This document shows, piece by piece, positions 28,051-36,433 of a stretch of 64,000 nt of DNA. Under the pieces are notes generated by a model. That model saw nothing but the letters and a program-made list of their open reading frames with translations. It was not told the origin of the DNA and made no database searches. Location of the stretch: the NCBI GenBank assembly GCA_963666295.1, contig OY762707.1, positions 1,860,001 to 1,924,000 of the forward strand, in the 5' to 3' direction. Positions within the stretch are counted from its first letter, which is position 1, and the number at the start of each line of letters is the position of its first letter. Made by a program: the position numbers and the translations under genes. Source of the DNA: QZKY01 sp963666295 (GTDB lineage Bacteria > Pseudomonadota > Gammaproteobacteria > Burkholderiales > Burkholderiaceae_D).

Positions 28051-28476
28051 ATGACCAGGATCGATTTCCATACCAGTATCGCTGATAGCGTTGCCTACAC
28101 TTGCCGTCTGGTGCGCAAGGCGAACGCACTGGCAGACAAAAGCCGGATTGTGATTTTGCTACAGGACAGGGAGCAGTTGGCGACACTTGATCAGGCATTG
28201 TGGGCGTTTTCCGCGCAGGATTTTTTGCCGCACGCAGAAGTTGGCGATCCGCTTGCCGCGCAAACGCCGATTTTGCTGGCGGAAGGCGCCCAGTCGGAGT
28301 TGCCGCATTACGACATTCTGATCAATTTGTCGCGCAGCGTACCGTCGCAATTTGCGCAGTTCGGGCGCATGATCGAAATTGTCTCGAACGGCGAGGGCGA
28401 TATTGAAGCTGGTCGTGAGCGCTATGCGCATTATCGGCAGCGAGGCTATCCGTTAAACCATCATGTTGTGAGTTAG
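28051..28476 (+). CDS. holC: DNA polymerase III chi subunit
   Basis: 141 residues matching the HolC family: TRIDFHTSIADSVAYTCRLV at the N-terminus, RIVILLQDREQLATLDQALW, and FLPHAE in the middle. HolC joins the clamp loader through psi and contacts single-strand binding protein during replication. The start at 28051 agrees with the family N-terminus; an upstream in-frame start at 28012 would overlap the preceding gene. The next gene follows after 2 bp, implying co-transcription. Confidence 0.9.
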   Translation: MTRIDFHTSIADSVAYTCRLVRKANALADKSRIVILLQDREQLATLDQALWAFSAQDFLPHAEVGDPLAAQTPILLAEGAQSELPHYDILINLSRSVPSQFAQFGRMIEIVSNGEGDIEAGRERYAHYRQRGYPLNHHVVS

Positions 28477-28478
28477 CG

Positions 28479-28832
28479 ATGAGTACCCAGTCACCAGATG
28501 CCATCCCCGTGCTGACACAAGTGATCGATCTGTTGCCGCCGCCATCATCCGCGACGCATCCGTCTGGCCTGGCCGCTGCGGCGAGTCCGGAATCGGCCAA
28601 AGAGGAATGGGCCAATATTGAACGTACGATCAATGATCGGGTTTTGCTGCAGTTGCAGGGACGCATTGATTTCATGCTGGAGCGTCGGCTCAGGGAAAGC
28701 CTGGACGAGGCCATGCAAAAGGTGACGCAGGATCTGGTTGGAGAAATCCGGCGGGGGCTGGAAAGTGCGTTAAGAGATGTGATCGCCCATGCCGTCGCAC
28801 AGGAAGTTGCGCGCATGCAGGCGTCGGAATAA
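28479..28832 (+). CDS. Conserved hypothetical protein (DUF2486-like)
   Basis: 117 residues, acidic to neutral, no signal peptide. The opening SPDAIPVLTQVIDLLPPP resembles the start of proteins that often follow holC in betaproteobacteria (DUF2486-like). Residues 40-117 are predicted to be mostly helical with a coiled-coil character (RIDFMLERRLRESLDEAMQK). No catalytic motif is visible. Its position two bases after holC suggests translational coupling. Function unknown; the family assignment is by resemblance of the N-terminus and gene context only. Confidence 0.65.
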   Translation: MSTQSPDAIPVLTQVIDLLPPPSSATHPSGLAAAASPESAKEEWANIERTINDRVLLQLQGRIDFMLERRLRESLDEAMQKVTQDLVGEIRRGLESALRDVIAHAVAQEVARMQASE

Positions 28833-28857
28833 AGCCGTAGAAGTATCGGGGAAAAGT

Positions 28858-30126
28858 GTGAAAGTCATCGTATTAGGCGCGGGGATTCTGGGAACGACGT
28901 CGGCCTGGTTCCTGAACAAATCAGGCCACGAAGTCACCGTTATTGAACGTCAGCCCGGCGCTGCGCAAGAAACCACTTGCGCCAATGGATGCCAGATTTC
29001 CGTTTCGCACTCCGAGCCGTGGTCGAACCCCGCGACACCGATGAAGGCACTCAAGTGGTTGGGACGGGAAGATGCGCCCTTGCTTTACCGGTTCCGTGCC
29101 GAGTGGCTGCAATGGGAATGGGGCATACGCTTCCTGAGGGAGTGTCTGCCAAGTCGTACAAACTACAATATTCGCCAGTGTCTGGCGCTGGCCGATTTCA
29201 GTCTCAAAACCTTGCAGGAAGTGCGCGAAGAAACCGGCATCAGCTACGATGAAGTGACGCGCGGCATCATGCACTTTTTTACCGACCAGAAAGATTTTGA
29301 CAGCTCGGTTGCCTCGGCAGAATTTATTACCTCGCTGGGTTGTCCGCGTATCCCGATTACAACGGACGATGTGATTCGCATCGAACCGGCATTCGAGTCC
29401 ATTCGCGACAAGATCGTCGGCGGCGATTTCACGCCGACGGATGAGTCCGGCGATTCGAAGCTGTTTACTGTGCAGCTCGCCGGAAAGGCAGCAGAGGCGG
29501 GGGTGGACTTCCGCTATAACCACGCCGCAACGCGCCTCCTGACCGAGGGCTCGGGTGCAACCGCCAGAATTACGGGTGTGGAAGTGATCAATGAGCGCGG
29601 CCAATATGAGGTGCTGAAAGCAGATTCCTACGTGGTCGCCATGGGTAGCTATTCCACACCGTTCTTGAAGCCCTTAGGCATCAACCTGATGATTTATCCG
29701 GCAAAAGGCTATTCTGCCACCTACCCGGTCATCAACCCGGATGCCACGCCGACCGTATCGCTGATTGATTCCAGTCACAAGCTGGTGTTTGCCCGTCTGG
29801 GCGATCGTTTGCGCGTGGCAGGAACGGCCGAGATCAACGGTTATTCTCGTGTGCTGAATCAGGCACGCTGCGACATGTTGACCGCACGCACACGCGAATT
29901 GTTCCCGGATGCCTGCGACTGGGAACAGCCCAATTTCTGGACCGGGCTGCGTCCAATGACGCCGTCGAACATTCCGTACATTGGGCGCATGAAATATGCC
30001 AACCTGTATCTGAATGCCGGTCACGGCACGCTGGGCTGGACGATGGGCTGCGGCTCGGGGCGTGCAGTGGCCGAGCTTGTTTCAGGCCATCAGCCGGATG
30101 TGGATTTCTCGTTCACCGGAACCTGA
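28858..30126 (+). CDS. dadA: D-amino-acid dehydrogenase small subunit
   Basis: 422 residues from a GTG start preceded by GGGGAAAA. It begins VKVIVLGAGILGTTSAWFL, an FAD-binding Rossmann motif at the very N-terminus, and ends with the C-terminal FAD contact GHGTLGWTMGCGSGR. ANGCQISVSHSEPW and LRPMTPSNIPYIG are typical of DadA. It oxidises D-amino acids (mainly D-alanine) to keto acids and ammonia, feeding electrons to the respiratory chain at the inner membrane. The usual partner, an alanine racemase (dadX), is not adjacent. Length is close to the E. coli enzyme (432). Confidence 0.94.
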   Translation: MKVIVLGAGILGTTSAWFLNKSGHEVTVIERQPGAAQETTCANGCQISVSHSEPWSNPATPMKALKWLGREDAPLLYRFRAEWLQWEWGIRFLRECLPSRTNYNIRQCLALADFSLKTLQEVREETGISYDEVTRGIMHFFTDQKDFDSSVASAEFITSLGCPRIPITTDDVIRIEPAFESIRDKIVGGDFTPTDESGDSKLFTVQLAGKAAEAGVDFRYNHAATRLLTEGSGATARITGVEVINERGQYEVLKADSYVVAMGSYSTPFLKPLGINLMIYPAKGYSATYPVINPDATPTVSLIDSSHKLVFARLGDRLRVAGTAEINGYSRVLNQARCDMLTARTRELFPDACDWEQPNFWTGLRPMTPSNIPYIGRMKYANLYLNAGHGTLGWTMGCGSGRAVAELVSGHQPDVDFSFTGT

Positions 30127-30195
30127 AGCGGCGCACCCTGAAACAAGGCAGATTTTTCTGCCATTTCCCTGCTTTTCGACGCAAGCGCATAGACT

Positions 30196-30293
30196 GCGCA
30201 CCAACGACGCTGGACCCCAGCCTCCGCTGGGGCGACGCCATATAGAAACGCACAGTCGTCATCCCGATGAAAATCGGGATCCAGTGACTTTCT
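30196..30293. repeat. Dispersed palindromic repeat cluster 2
   Basis: Two units between convergent dadA and xseA: CCCCAGCCTCCGCTGGGG followed by CGACG (about 30215-30237), and CATCCCGATGAAAATCGGG followed by ATCCAGTG (about 30258-30287). Both recur at 32929-33000. The stems may double as transcription terminators for the convergent genes. Confidence 0.85.
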
Positions 30294-30296
30294 CTG

Positions 30297-31661
30297 TTAA
30301 GAGGCTTTCCTTTGCGTCACCCTTGCCAGTTCCACCTTCGCACTGCCCTCGGCCAGTTGAATGCCGATGGTTTCCTGTGCACGCAGTTCAGCGGGCGAAT
30401 GCAGAATCTGCCCGGCATTATTGGTTACGATCGCGTAACCCCGCTCCAGCGTGCGTTGCGGATTCAGTAATTCGAGTTGCGCCGCCAGGGCGTTCAGGTG
30501 TTGGCGTTGCTGGCTGAGCTGGTAGCGCATCCCTTGCGTCAGGCGGCGGTGGCTTTCACTCAGCATTGTGCGCTGTGCCGTGGTTTTTGGCAGTTGCGCT
30601 GTCAGGCGGGTTTGCAACTGTTGCAGCGCATGCTGCGCACCGGTCAGGCGAGTACGACCAACGTGCGTCAGGCGAGTGGCAGTGGCTTGCAGTTTCAATC
30701 TCTCATTGGCAATGCGCGCCGATGGGCTGATCAGGCGGCGTGCCAGGCCGTCCAGTTTCTGCGCACCTTCATTCAGGCGGCGCTGCATGGCGTGCTGCAG
30801 GCGATGCCGCTGTGTGCCCAGTTCCATCAGCCAGTCGCTTTGCGCGCGGCAGGCCATTTCTGCGGCTGCGGTTGGTGTTGGGGCGCGCAAGTCGGCGGTG
30901 AAATCCGCAATAGTGACATCGGTTTCATGGCCGACGCCGGAAATGATCGGCAACTTGCACGCCGCAATGGCACGCGCAACCGTTTCTTCGTTGAATGACC
31001 ACAAATCCTCCAGGCTGCCGCCACCGCGACAGAGCAGCAGCAGATCGCACTCGGCGCGCCTGGAGGCCGTGGCAATGGTTTGCGCAATTTGTCGCGCAGC
31101 GCCTTCTCCCTGAACGGCGGTGGGGTAAACAATCAGGCGCACATGCGGGGCGCGGCGTTGCAGCGTCGTGAGGATATCCTGAAGCGCGGCGGCCTGCGGG
31201 CTGGTGACGATGCCGATGGTTCGAGGAAAGGCGGGTAAGGGAAGTTTGTTTTCGGTGCGGAATAAGCCTTCGTTTTCCAGCCGATTCTTGAGGCGCAAAA
31301 AGGCTTCATACAGATTGCCCATTCCGGCACGCCGTACCGCTTCGACAGTCAACTGGAAATCGCCGCGCGGCACGTACAGCGTCACCAAGGCGCGCGCTTC
31401 CACATGGTCGCCATTTTTCGGGATGAATTCAGAAAGTTGCGCCCGATTGCGAAACATCACCGCCCGCACCTGCGCATGCTCATCCTTCAGTGTGAAGTAG
31501 CAATGACCGGATGCCGCGCGCGTGAAATTGGAGACTTCGCCGGAAATCCAGGTCAGTGGAAAACTGCGTTCCAATACCTGCGCGGCGCGCAGATTAAGCT
31601 GGGAAACCGGCACAATGGGTGGTGCAATATTGGCCTCGAACTTATAACTTGTTGTATTCAT
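30297..31661 (-). CDS. xseA: Exodeoxyribonuclease VII large subunit
   Basis: 454 residues, matching the family length. An N-terminal OB-fold (about 15-110; RAAQVLERSFPLTWISGEVS) precedes the nuclease domain with IGIVTSPQAAALQDILTTL, LLLCRGGGSLEDLW and GVGHETDVTIADF, then a long helical C-terminal region. With XseB it degrades single-stranded DNA into oligonucleotides. I set the start at ATG 31661 because GGAAAG lies five bases upstream; a TTG four codons earlier is the alternative. xseB is not next to it. The upstream region is unusually AT-rich and contains DnaA-box-like sequences. Confidence 0.96.
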   Translation of the reverse strand: MNTTSYKFEANIAPPIVPVSQLNLRAAQVLERSFPLTWISGEVSNFTRAASGHCYFTLKDEHAQVRAVMFRNRAQLSEFIPKNGDHVEARALVTLYVPRGDFQLTVEAVRRAGMGNLYEAFLRLKNRLENEGLFRTENKLPLPAFPRTIGIVTSPQAAALQDILTTLQRRAPHVRLIVYPTAVQGEGAARQIAQTIATASRRAECDLLLLCRGGGSLEDLWSFNEETVARAIAACKLPIISGVGHETDVTIADFTADLRAPTPTAAAEMACRAQSDWLMELGTQRHRLQHAMQRRLNEGAQKLDGLARRLISPSARIANERLKLQATATRLTHVGRTRLTGAQHALQQLQTRLTAQLPKTTAQRTMLSESHRRLTQGMRYQLSQQRQHLNALAAQLELLNPQRTLERGYAIVTNNAGQILHSPAELRAQETIGIQLAEGSAKVELARVTQRKAS

Positions 31662-32154
31662 TAAGCTTTCCAAAAAACAAGCTTTCCACAGATTGCAAGA
31701 ATTGCATGACAGGAAATGTAATATATTTATTTTTAAAAAGTATTGTAACTCATTGAAATTAAAAGATAAATCTGCATAGATATTACGTGCATTTCATATT
31801 TTCAATGTTGTCAGGTGGAAAAGTTTAGCTGGACAGGAGAAATGTTCACAAAGTTATCCACAGACAGATTGATAGATGCGCCCCTGTTCTCCACAACCTG
31901 AAAAAATGATGGCGGACCCACTCGCGTCCGGTCAAATTACCGAACGGAAATGGGGTGCTGGGAGAGGGGTGCTTTAGCGAGCAAGTGGCAGCGATGCTGG
32001 CAAGGCGGGTGACGCATGGCAAGCCGGGCAGGCCGAGGCGTCGGGAATAGTGTGAGGGTGTAGAGGCAAAATAAAACCCCCGCCGAAGCGAGGGTTTTGA
32101 GAGGATGGGGAAGGTTACGAAAACGTGGTCTGCCCCCCCCCATTTACCTTGTTT
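31662..32154. other. AT-rich intergenic region with DnaA-box-like sites
   Basis: About 490 bp without a gene. 31700-31810 is strongly AT-rich. A perfect DnaA box TTATCCACA is at 31854-31862, a one-mismatch box TTCTCCACA at 31887-31895, and two weaker ones at 31682-31690 and 31842-31850. A terminator for pilA is at 32070-32098. The segment 31900-32060 shows nothing else. Confidence 0.6.
32070..32098 (-). terminator. Rho-independent terminator downstream of pilA
   Basis: On the minus strand the sequence reads AAAACCCTCGCTTCGGCGGG followed by GGTTTTATTTT: a GC stem with a TTCG-type loop and a T-run, about 57 bp after the pilA stop codon. Confidence 0.85.
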
Positions 32155-32598
32155 TTAGCGGCAAGTCGCTGGTACATATTTGTCATCAATAGTTGCAGTG
32201 CAGGTCCATGTCAGTTGTCCACCTCCAACATCTGTAGGAGTGAATACAACGTCGCCTGCAACATCGGTAATTTTTGAAGTAACCGTAACAACGCCAGTGG
32301 TATCCGTAATCACGATGTTATCAACATAATCTGTGTCACCAGGATAGGTATAGCCGGAGTTGGCAGCTGTTACCTCATCAAGCGCACCAAGTGTTGATGC
32401 AGTTTCAGCTACTGCTAGTTTAGCTGGAGCTGCCATAACCATCATCTCGCTCACTTTTGCTCTAACGGTATAGCTTTGATAAGCAGGCAACGCAATCGCC
32501 GCCAAAATACCGATAATCGCTACCACGATCATCAGTTCAATCAGGGTAAAACCGCCTTGCGCTTTTTGCTTGGCTTTCATCATTTGAATTTTGTTCAT
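32155..32598 (-). CDS. pilA: Type IV major pilin
   Basis: 147 residues. A 15-residue positively charged leader (MNKIQMMKAKQKAQG...) precedes the prepilin cleavage site G|FTLIELMIVVAIIGILAA, whose Phe is N-methylated after processing; Glu at position +5 is present. The globular part ends in a disulfide-bounded loop (TCTATIDDKYVPATC), as in Pseudomonas and Neisseria pilins. It assembles into pili used for twitching, adhesion and DNA uptake. The start at 32598 has a strong AAGGAG site. A sigma-54 type promoter lies 53-68 bp upstream, in line with PilS/PilR control. A terminator follows. The gene stands alone. Confidence 0.96.
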   Translation of the reverse strand: MNKIQMMKAKQKAQGGFTLIELMIVVAIIGILAAIALPAYQSYTVRAKVSEMMVMAAPAKLAVAETASTLGALDEVTAANSGYTYPGDTDYVDNIVITDTTGVVTVTSKITDVAGDVVFTPTDVGGGQLTWTCTATIDDKYVPATCR

Positions 32599-32650
32599 GA
32601 GTTTCTCCTTGAGGGTGAAGAGCAGGGGAAATCTGCTACGCCTACTAATA

Positions 32651-32666
32651 TGCAGATACCGTGCCA
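32651..32666 (-). promoter_or_regulatory. Sigma-54 (-24/-12) promoter of pilA
   Basis: The minus strand reads TGGCAC-GGTAT-CTGCA, one mismatch from the RpoN consensus TGGCAC-N5-TTGCA with correct spacing. It would start transcription about 40 bases upstream of the pilA ATG. This is known for pilA genes controlled by PilR; the activator site is not identified. Confidence 0.8.
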
Positions 32667-32917
32667 GCCTGAATTCTGTGTTTTTTCGCAAGAAATCGCG
32701 GTTTTTTAGGTAATTTATTACCATTCTTTGTCACCGCGCTGACAAATTTTGTCACTAGGATGTCAGAGATTGACGAATGTCGTCAGTTGGCATATTTATA
32801 CTTTCGCCAAAATCCTGGATGCGTACAATCATGCAGGTGGGTGCTGGGGTGATGCGCAAAGCGGGCAATCTAGTGACTTTTCCTTGTTTTTCAGCAAAAA
32901 CACATATGTTACTCACT

Positions 32918-33228
32918 CAACGACGCTGGACCCCAGCCTCCGCTGGGGTGACGGCAATAACGCATGGCGTCATCCCGATGAAGATCGGGATCCAGTGGCT
33001 TTTTCTGACTTTCAACGAGAGCAGCGGCGACAAACATCAACGACACTGGGCACCAGCCTGCGCAGGGGCGACGAGCAAAGCGCGCATAAGTTACTGACTA
33101 AACGACACTGGACCCCGGCCTACGCCGGGGCGACGCAAGGGGAGCAAACTTGAATACTTCAAACTTCAACTGGCCGAATTAATTTGAAATATACGCCTGT
33201 CATGCCAACCTACGCCGGGGTGACGCCC
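32918..33228. repeat. Dispersed palindromic repeat cluster 3
   Basis: At least four units precede pgi: CCCCAGCCTCCGCTGGGG with TGACG (about 32930-32953), CATCCCGATGAAGATCGGG with ATCCAGTGG (about 32970-32998), a degenerate unit (33046-33073), and CCCCGGCCTACGCCGGGG with CGACG (33112-33135), followed by the 53-bp tail (33131-33183) and a half unit near 33201-33225. The stem of the fourth unit shows compensatory changes (CCGG for CAG/CTG), so the hairpin, not just the sequence, is conserved. Confidence 0.85.
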
Positions 33229-33275
33229 AGCAAGTTCCTTGGATTCTTTTATTTTGACGAAGGGGTAACACGATC

Positions 33276-34928
33276 ATGAGTTTTTCCACGCTTTCCACGC
33301 TTCCTGCTTATCTTGCATTGCAGCAGCATGCCTTTGATGCATGGGACTGGCAGTTGCGCGCGCTGTTTGCCGAGTCGCCCGAACGATTCCCTGCGATGAC
33401 GGTCGAGGCGGCCGGGTTGTTTATGGATTATTCAAAAAATGGCGTGACCGACGAAACGCTGCGCCATTTGTACGATCTGGCGCACGCCTGTGGCGTTGAG
33501 AAAAAGCGTGACGCGATGTTTGCCGGTGAGCATATCAACATTACCGAAGACCGTGCCGTGCTGCACACGGCTTTGCGTGCGCCACGCGACCAAGCCTTGG
33601 TGGTGGATGGGCAGGACGTAGCGGGCGATGTGCATGCCGTGCTGGATCGAATGCGGGATTTCAGCCATCGCGTGCGTGCGGGAGAGTGGCGCGGTTACAG
33701 CGACAAGCCGATTTCGGATGTGGTGAACATTGGCATTGGCGGTTCCGATTTGGGCCCGAAAATGGTGTGTCAGGCGTTGCGTCCTTATGCGCAGGCAAAC
33801 CTGAGCATGCATTTCGTTTCTAACGTGGACGGCCACGATCTGGATGCGGTGCTGGCCAGGGTTGATCCGGAAACCACGCTGTTCATCATTACGTCCAAAA
33901 CCTTCACGACCATGGAAACCATGCTGAATGCGCATTCGGCGCGCAACTGGTTCTTGCGGCACGCGAACGAGGCGGCGTTACCCAAACACTTTGTGGCGGT
34001 TTCCACCAATGCCGATGCGGTGCAGGCATTCGGTATCGATACCGACAACATGTTCCCGTTCTGGGATTGGGTTGGCGGGCGCTATTCCGTCTGGTCGGCA
34101 GTGGGCTTGCCGGTGATGTTGTCGGTCGGGCCGGAACACTTTGCAGACTTTCTGGCAGGGGCGCACGCAATGGATGAACATTTTTGCGAAGCGCCGCTGA
34201 ATGCCAACATGCCGGCGATGCTGGCGTTGATCGGCATCTGGAACCGCGATTTGCTCGGCTACACCACGCTTTCGATTGCGCCGTACCATCAGGATCTGGC
34301 GCGCTTCCCCGCCTATTTGCAGCAACTGGAAATGGAAAGTAACGGCAAAGGCGTAACGCTGGAAGGGGAGCCGGTGGAAGGGGGCACATGCCCGGTCATC
34401 TGGGGCGATTGTGGTACCAACGGTCAGCATGCTTACTTCCAGTTGCTGCATCAGGGTACGGACATTACGCCGATTGACTTCATCGCCGCACTCAGGCCGA
34501 GTCACGGTCTGCCGGGGCACCATGCGGCACTGCTGGCCAATTGTTTCGCACAGGCGGAAGCCTTCATGCGCGGCAAGACGGAAGATGAAGTACGCGCTGA
34601 AATGCAGGCGCAAGGGATGGGTGAAGCGAAAATTGACGCACTGGTGCCACATCGCAGCTTCCCAGGAAACCGGCCAAGCAACATGATTCTGATGGATGAA
34701 CTGACGCCCGCCACGCTCGGTGCCCTGATTGCGCTCTACGAGCACAAGGTATTCGTGCAAGGCGTGATCTGGGATGTGAACAGTTTCGATCAGTGGGGCG
34801 TGGAGTTAGGTAAGGTGTTGGCGAAGAATATTCAGGATGAGTTAAACGGCGCAGTTGCAGTGGCCGAGCATGATAGTTCGACCAGTGGGCTCATTGCCCT
34901 TGCTCGCTCGAAAGCCAATCTGGATTGA
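33276..34928 (+). CDS. pgi: Glucose-6-phosphate isomerase
   Basis: 550 residues, the length of bacterial Pgi. It interconverts glucose-6-phosphate and fructose-6-phosphate in the cytoplasm. Diagnostic stretches are VVNIGIGGSDLGPKMV, FIITSKTFTTMETM, MESNGKGVTLEGEPV with the catalytic Glu, and GTNGQHAYFQLLHQGTDITP with the catalytic His. GAAGGGG precedes the ATG. Transaldolase follows on the same strand 312 bp later, so both sugar-phosphate enzymes may be linked, but the gap suggests separate promoters. The repeat cluster upstream ends about 50 bp before the start. Confidence 0.97.
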   Translation: MSFSTLSTLPAYLALQQHAFDAWDWQLRALFAESPERFPAMTVEAAGLFMDYSKNGVTDETLRHLYDLAHACGVEKKRDAMFAGEHINITEDRAVLHTALRAPRDQALVVDGQDVAGDVHAVLDRMRDFSHRVRAGEWRGYSDKPISDVVNIGIGGSDLGPKMVCQALRPYAQANLSMHFVSNVDGHDLDAVLARVDPETTLFIITSKTFTTMETMLNAHSARNWFLRHANEAALPKHFVAVSTNADAVQAFGIDTDNMFPFWDWVGGRYSVWSAVGLPVMLSVGPEHFADFLAGAHAMDEHFCEAPLNANMPAMLALIGIWNRDLLGYTTLSIAPYHQDLARFPAYLQQLEMESNGKGVTLEGEPVEGGTCPVIWGDCGTNGQHAYFQLLHQGTDITPIDFIAALRPSHGLPGHHAALLANCFAQAEAFMRGKTEDEVRAEMQAQGMGEAKIDALVPHRSFPGNRPSNMILMDELTPATLGALIALYEHKVFVQGVIWDVNSFDQWGVELGKVLAKNIQDELNGAVAVAEHDSSTSGLIALARSKANLD

Positions 34929-35240
34929 ACGCGATAGCAGCGTTGCATGGCCTTGCCGTACGTCGCGTACTGTCTGCGGGCTAGCGCCTTGTTCTCGCGC
35001 TTACTTGCACGAGGATAAAAGCAGTAGTGCTAGTTATCCTGCTCCATGTCACCCGGCGACGGGTTTATTCTTTCGTTGCTTCGTATTGGGAGGGGTTCAA
35101 TCCGCATTAGACGCTGCCGCCGGTCTACCACCGGCAAAGAAAGCCACTGGCTTATACCTTTCACTGGAATGACGCTTGGAGATAAGCGACAATACAAAGA
35201 AACTTTTTGCGAACCGTCTAAAAGAAAAGGAAAAACAGGC
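34929..35240. other. Intergenic region between pgi and tal
   Basis: 312 bp without a gene. It holds inverted stretches (such as GTACGTCGCGTAC near 34955) and a decayed piece of the dispersed repeat family (GCCACTGGCTT...CACTGGAATGACG, about 35142-35174). A frame open through this region in phase with tal has no family similarity and is not proposed as coding. Confidence 0.5.
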
Positions 35241-36176
35241 ATGAACCAACTAGAGCAGCTTCGCCAATACACCACCGTCGTGGCCGATACCGGCGATTTC
35301 CAGTCGATTCAGGCATTCGCGCCGCAGGATGCAACCACCAACCCCTCGCTGATTCTGAAAGCCGTGCAGATGGTGGATTACCAGTCGCTGCTGGAAAAGG
35401 CGGTGCGCGATCATGCTGACAAATCGACCGACGCCGTAATCGATAACCTGCTGGTTTCCTTCGGTCAGGAAATTCTGAAAATCGTTCCGGGCCGTGTTTC
35501 GACCGAAACCGATGCGCGCCTGTCTTTTGATACCGAAGGCACGATTGCCAAAAGCCAGGAACTGATTCGCCTGTATGAGGCGGCGGGCACGCCGCGTGAT
35601 CGGGTGCTGATCAAGATTGCTTCCACGTGGGAAGGCATTCGCGCCGCCGAGGTGCTGGAAAAAGAAGGCATTCGCTGCAACCTGACCTTGCTGTTCTCAC
35701 TGCCGCAGGCGATTGCCTGCGCGGAAGCAGGCGTGCAACTGATTTCGCCATTTGTTGGCCGCATTTATGATTGGTACAAGCGATCAACCGGACAAGAGTA
35801 CACGGGGGCGGACGATCCGGGCGTGCAGTCGGTCAAGAGCATCTATACCTATTACCGCAAGTTTGGCTATGACACCGAGGTCATGGGCGCGAGCTTCCGC
35901 AATACGTCGCAGATTCTGGAACTGGCGGGTTGTGACTTGCTGACGATCAGTCCGGCGCTGTTGCAGCAATTGTCCGAGTCCAATGCGCCGGTCGAGCGCA
36001 AGTTGAGCGTGGACGTAGCCAAAGCGGATTCGATGCAAAAGATCGACATGGATGAAAAAACCTTCCGCTTCATGTTGAATGAAGATACCATGGCGACGGA
36101 AAAACTGGCCGAGGGCATTCGCCTGTTCTGTGCCGACATTGTGAAGCTGGAACAAATGATTGCGCAGATGCGCTAG
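35241..36176 (+). CDS. tal: Transaldolase (TalB type)
   Basis: 311 residues, matching the classical TalB group (about 317). It transfers a dihydroxyacetone unit between sugar phosphates in the non-oxidative pentose phosphate pathway. Motifs: DATTNPSLILKA near the N-terminus, the Schiff-base Lys125 in VLIKIASTWEGIRAAEVL, and CNLTLLFSLPQA. AAAGG lies upstream of the ATG. A long N-terminal extension in frame back to 35046 was rejected because the family starts at MNQLEQLRQYT. A terminator follows at 36198-36223. Confidence 0.96.
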   Translation: MNQLEQLRQYTTVVADTGDFQSIQAFAPQDATTNPSLILKAVQMVDYQSLLEKAVRDHADKSTDAVIDNLLVSFGQEILKIVPGRVSTETDARLSFDTEGTIAKSQELIRLYEAAGTPRDRVLIKIASTWEGIRAAEVLEKEGIRCNLTLLFSLPQAIACAEAGVQLISPFVGRIYDWYKRSTGQEYTGADDPGVQSVKSIYTYYRKFGYDTEVMGASFRNTSQILELAGCDLLTISPALLQQLSESNAPVERKLSVDVAKADSMQKIDMDEKTFRFMLNEDTMATEKLAEGIRLFCADIVKLEQMIAQMR

Positions 36177-36197
36177 GTGCGTAAATACTCAGGATTG

Positions 36198-36223
36198 AAA
36201 AGGCGCTTTCGGGCGCCTTTTTT
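36198..36223 (+). terminator. Rho-independent terminator of tal
   Basis: AAAAGGCGC-TTTCG-GGCGCCTTTTTT: a compact GC stem with a T-run, 22 bp after the tal stop. Confidence 0.9.
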
Positions 36224-36247
36224 GTTGGCGCGTAAACAGGGGCACAA

Positions 36248-36388
36248 AACGCCACTGGGCCCCAGTCTATGTGCAGCCTTGCTGCATCTCGCTTCGCGAG
36301 ACCAGCCTTCGGCTGTCCTGCGCCCTACGGGCTGGTGCCGGGGCGACAGCCATTTAAACGTGAATTCGTCATTCCAGTGGCTTTACAG
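36248..36388. repeat. Dispersed palindromic repeat cluster 4
   Basis: The long unit 36260-36348 nearly duplicates 17672-17760, including the inner hairpin TCTCGCTTCGCGAGA and the block CCTACGGGCTGGTGC. A partial unit ending GTCATTCCAGTGG follows (36369-36381). It separates tal from the convergent acrR-like gene. The 53-bp tail seen in other clusters is missing here. Confidence 0.85.
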
Positions 36389-36433
36389 CCGTCAAAAAAG
36401 CGCTCGCACAGTGGTCGTAAAACAGGCGTGGGC

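Noticed and set aside
31680..31900. Chromosomal replication origin
   Set aside because: DnaA boxes and AT-rich DNA are present, but only one box is perfect and none of the usual origin neighbours (dnaA, dnaN, gidA, rpmH) are in the window.
35046..35240. 65-residue N-terminal extension of transaldolase
   Set aside because: Arg-rich sequence reading through a decayed repeat; the conserved start is at 35241.
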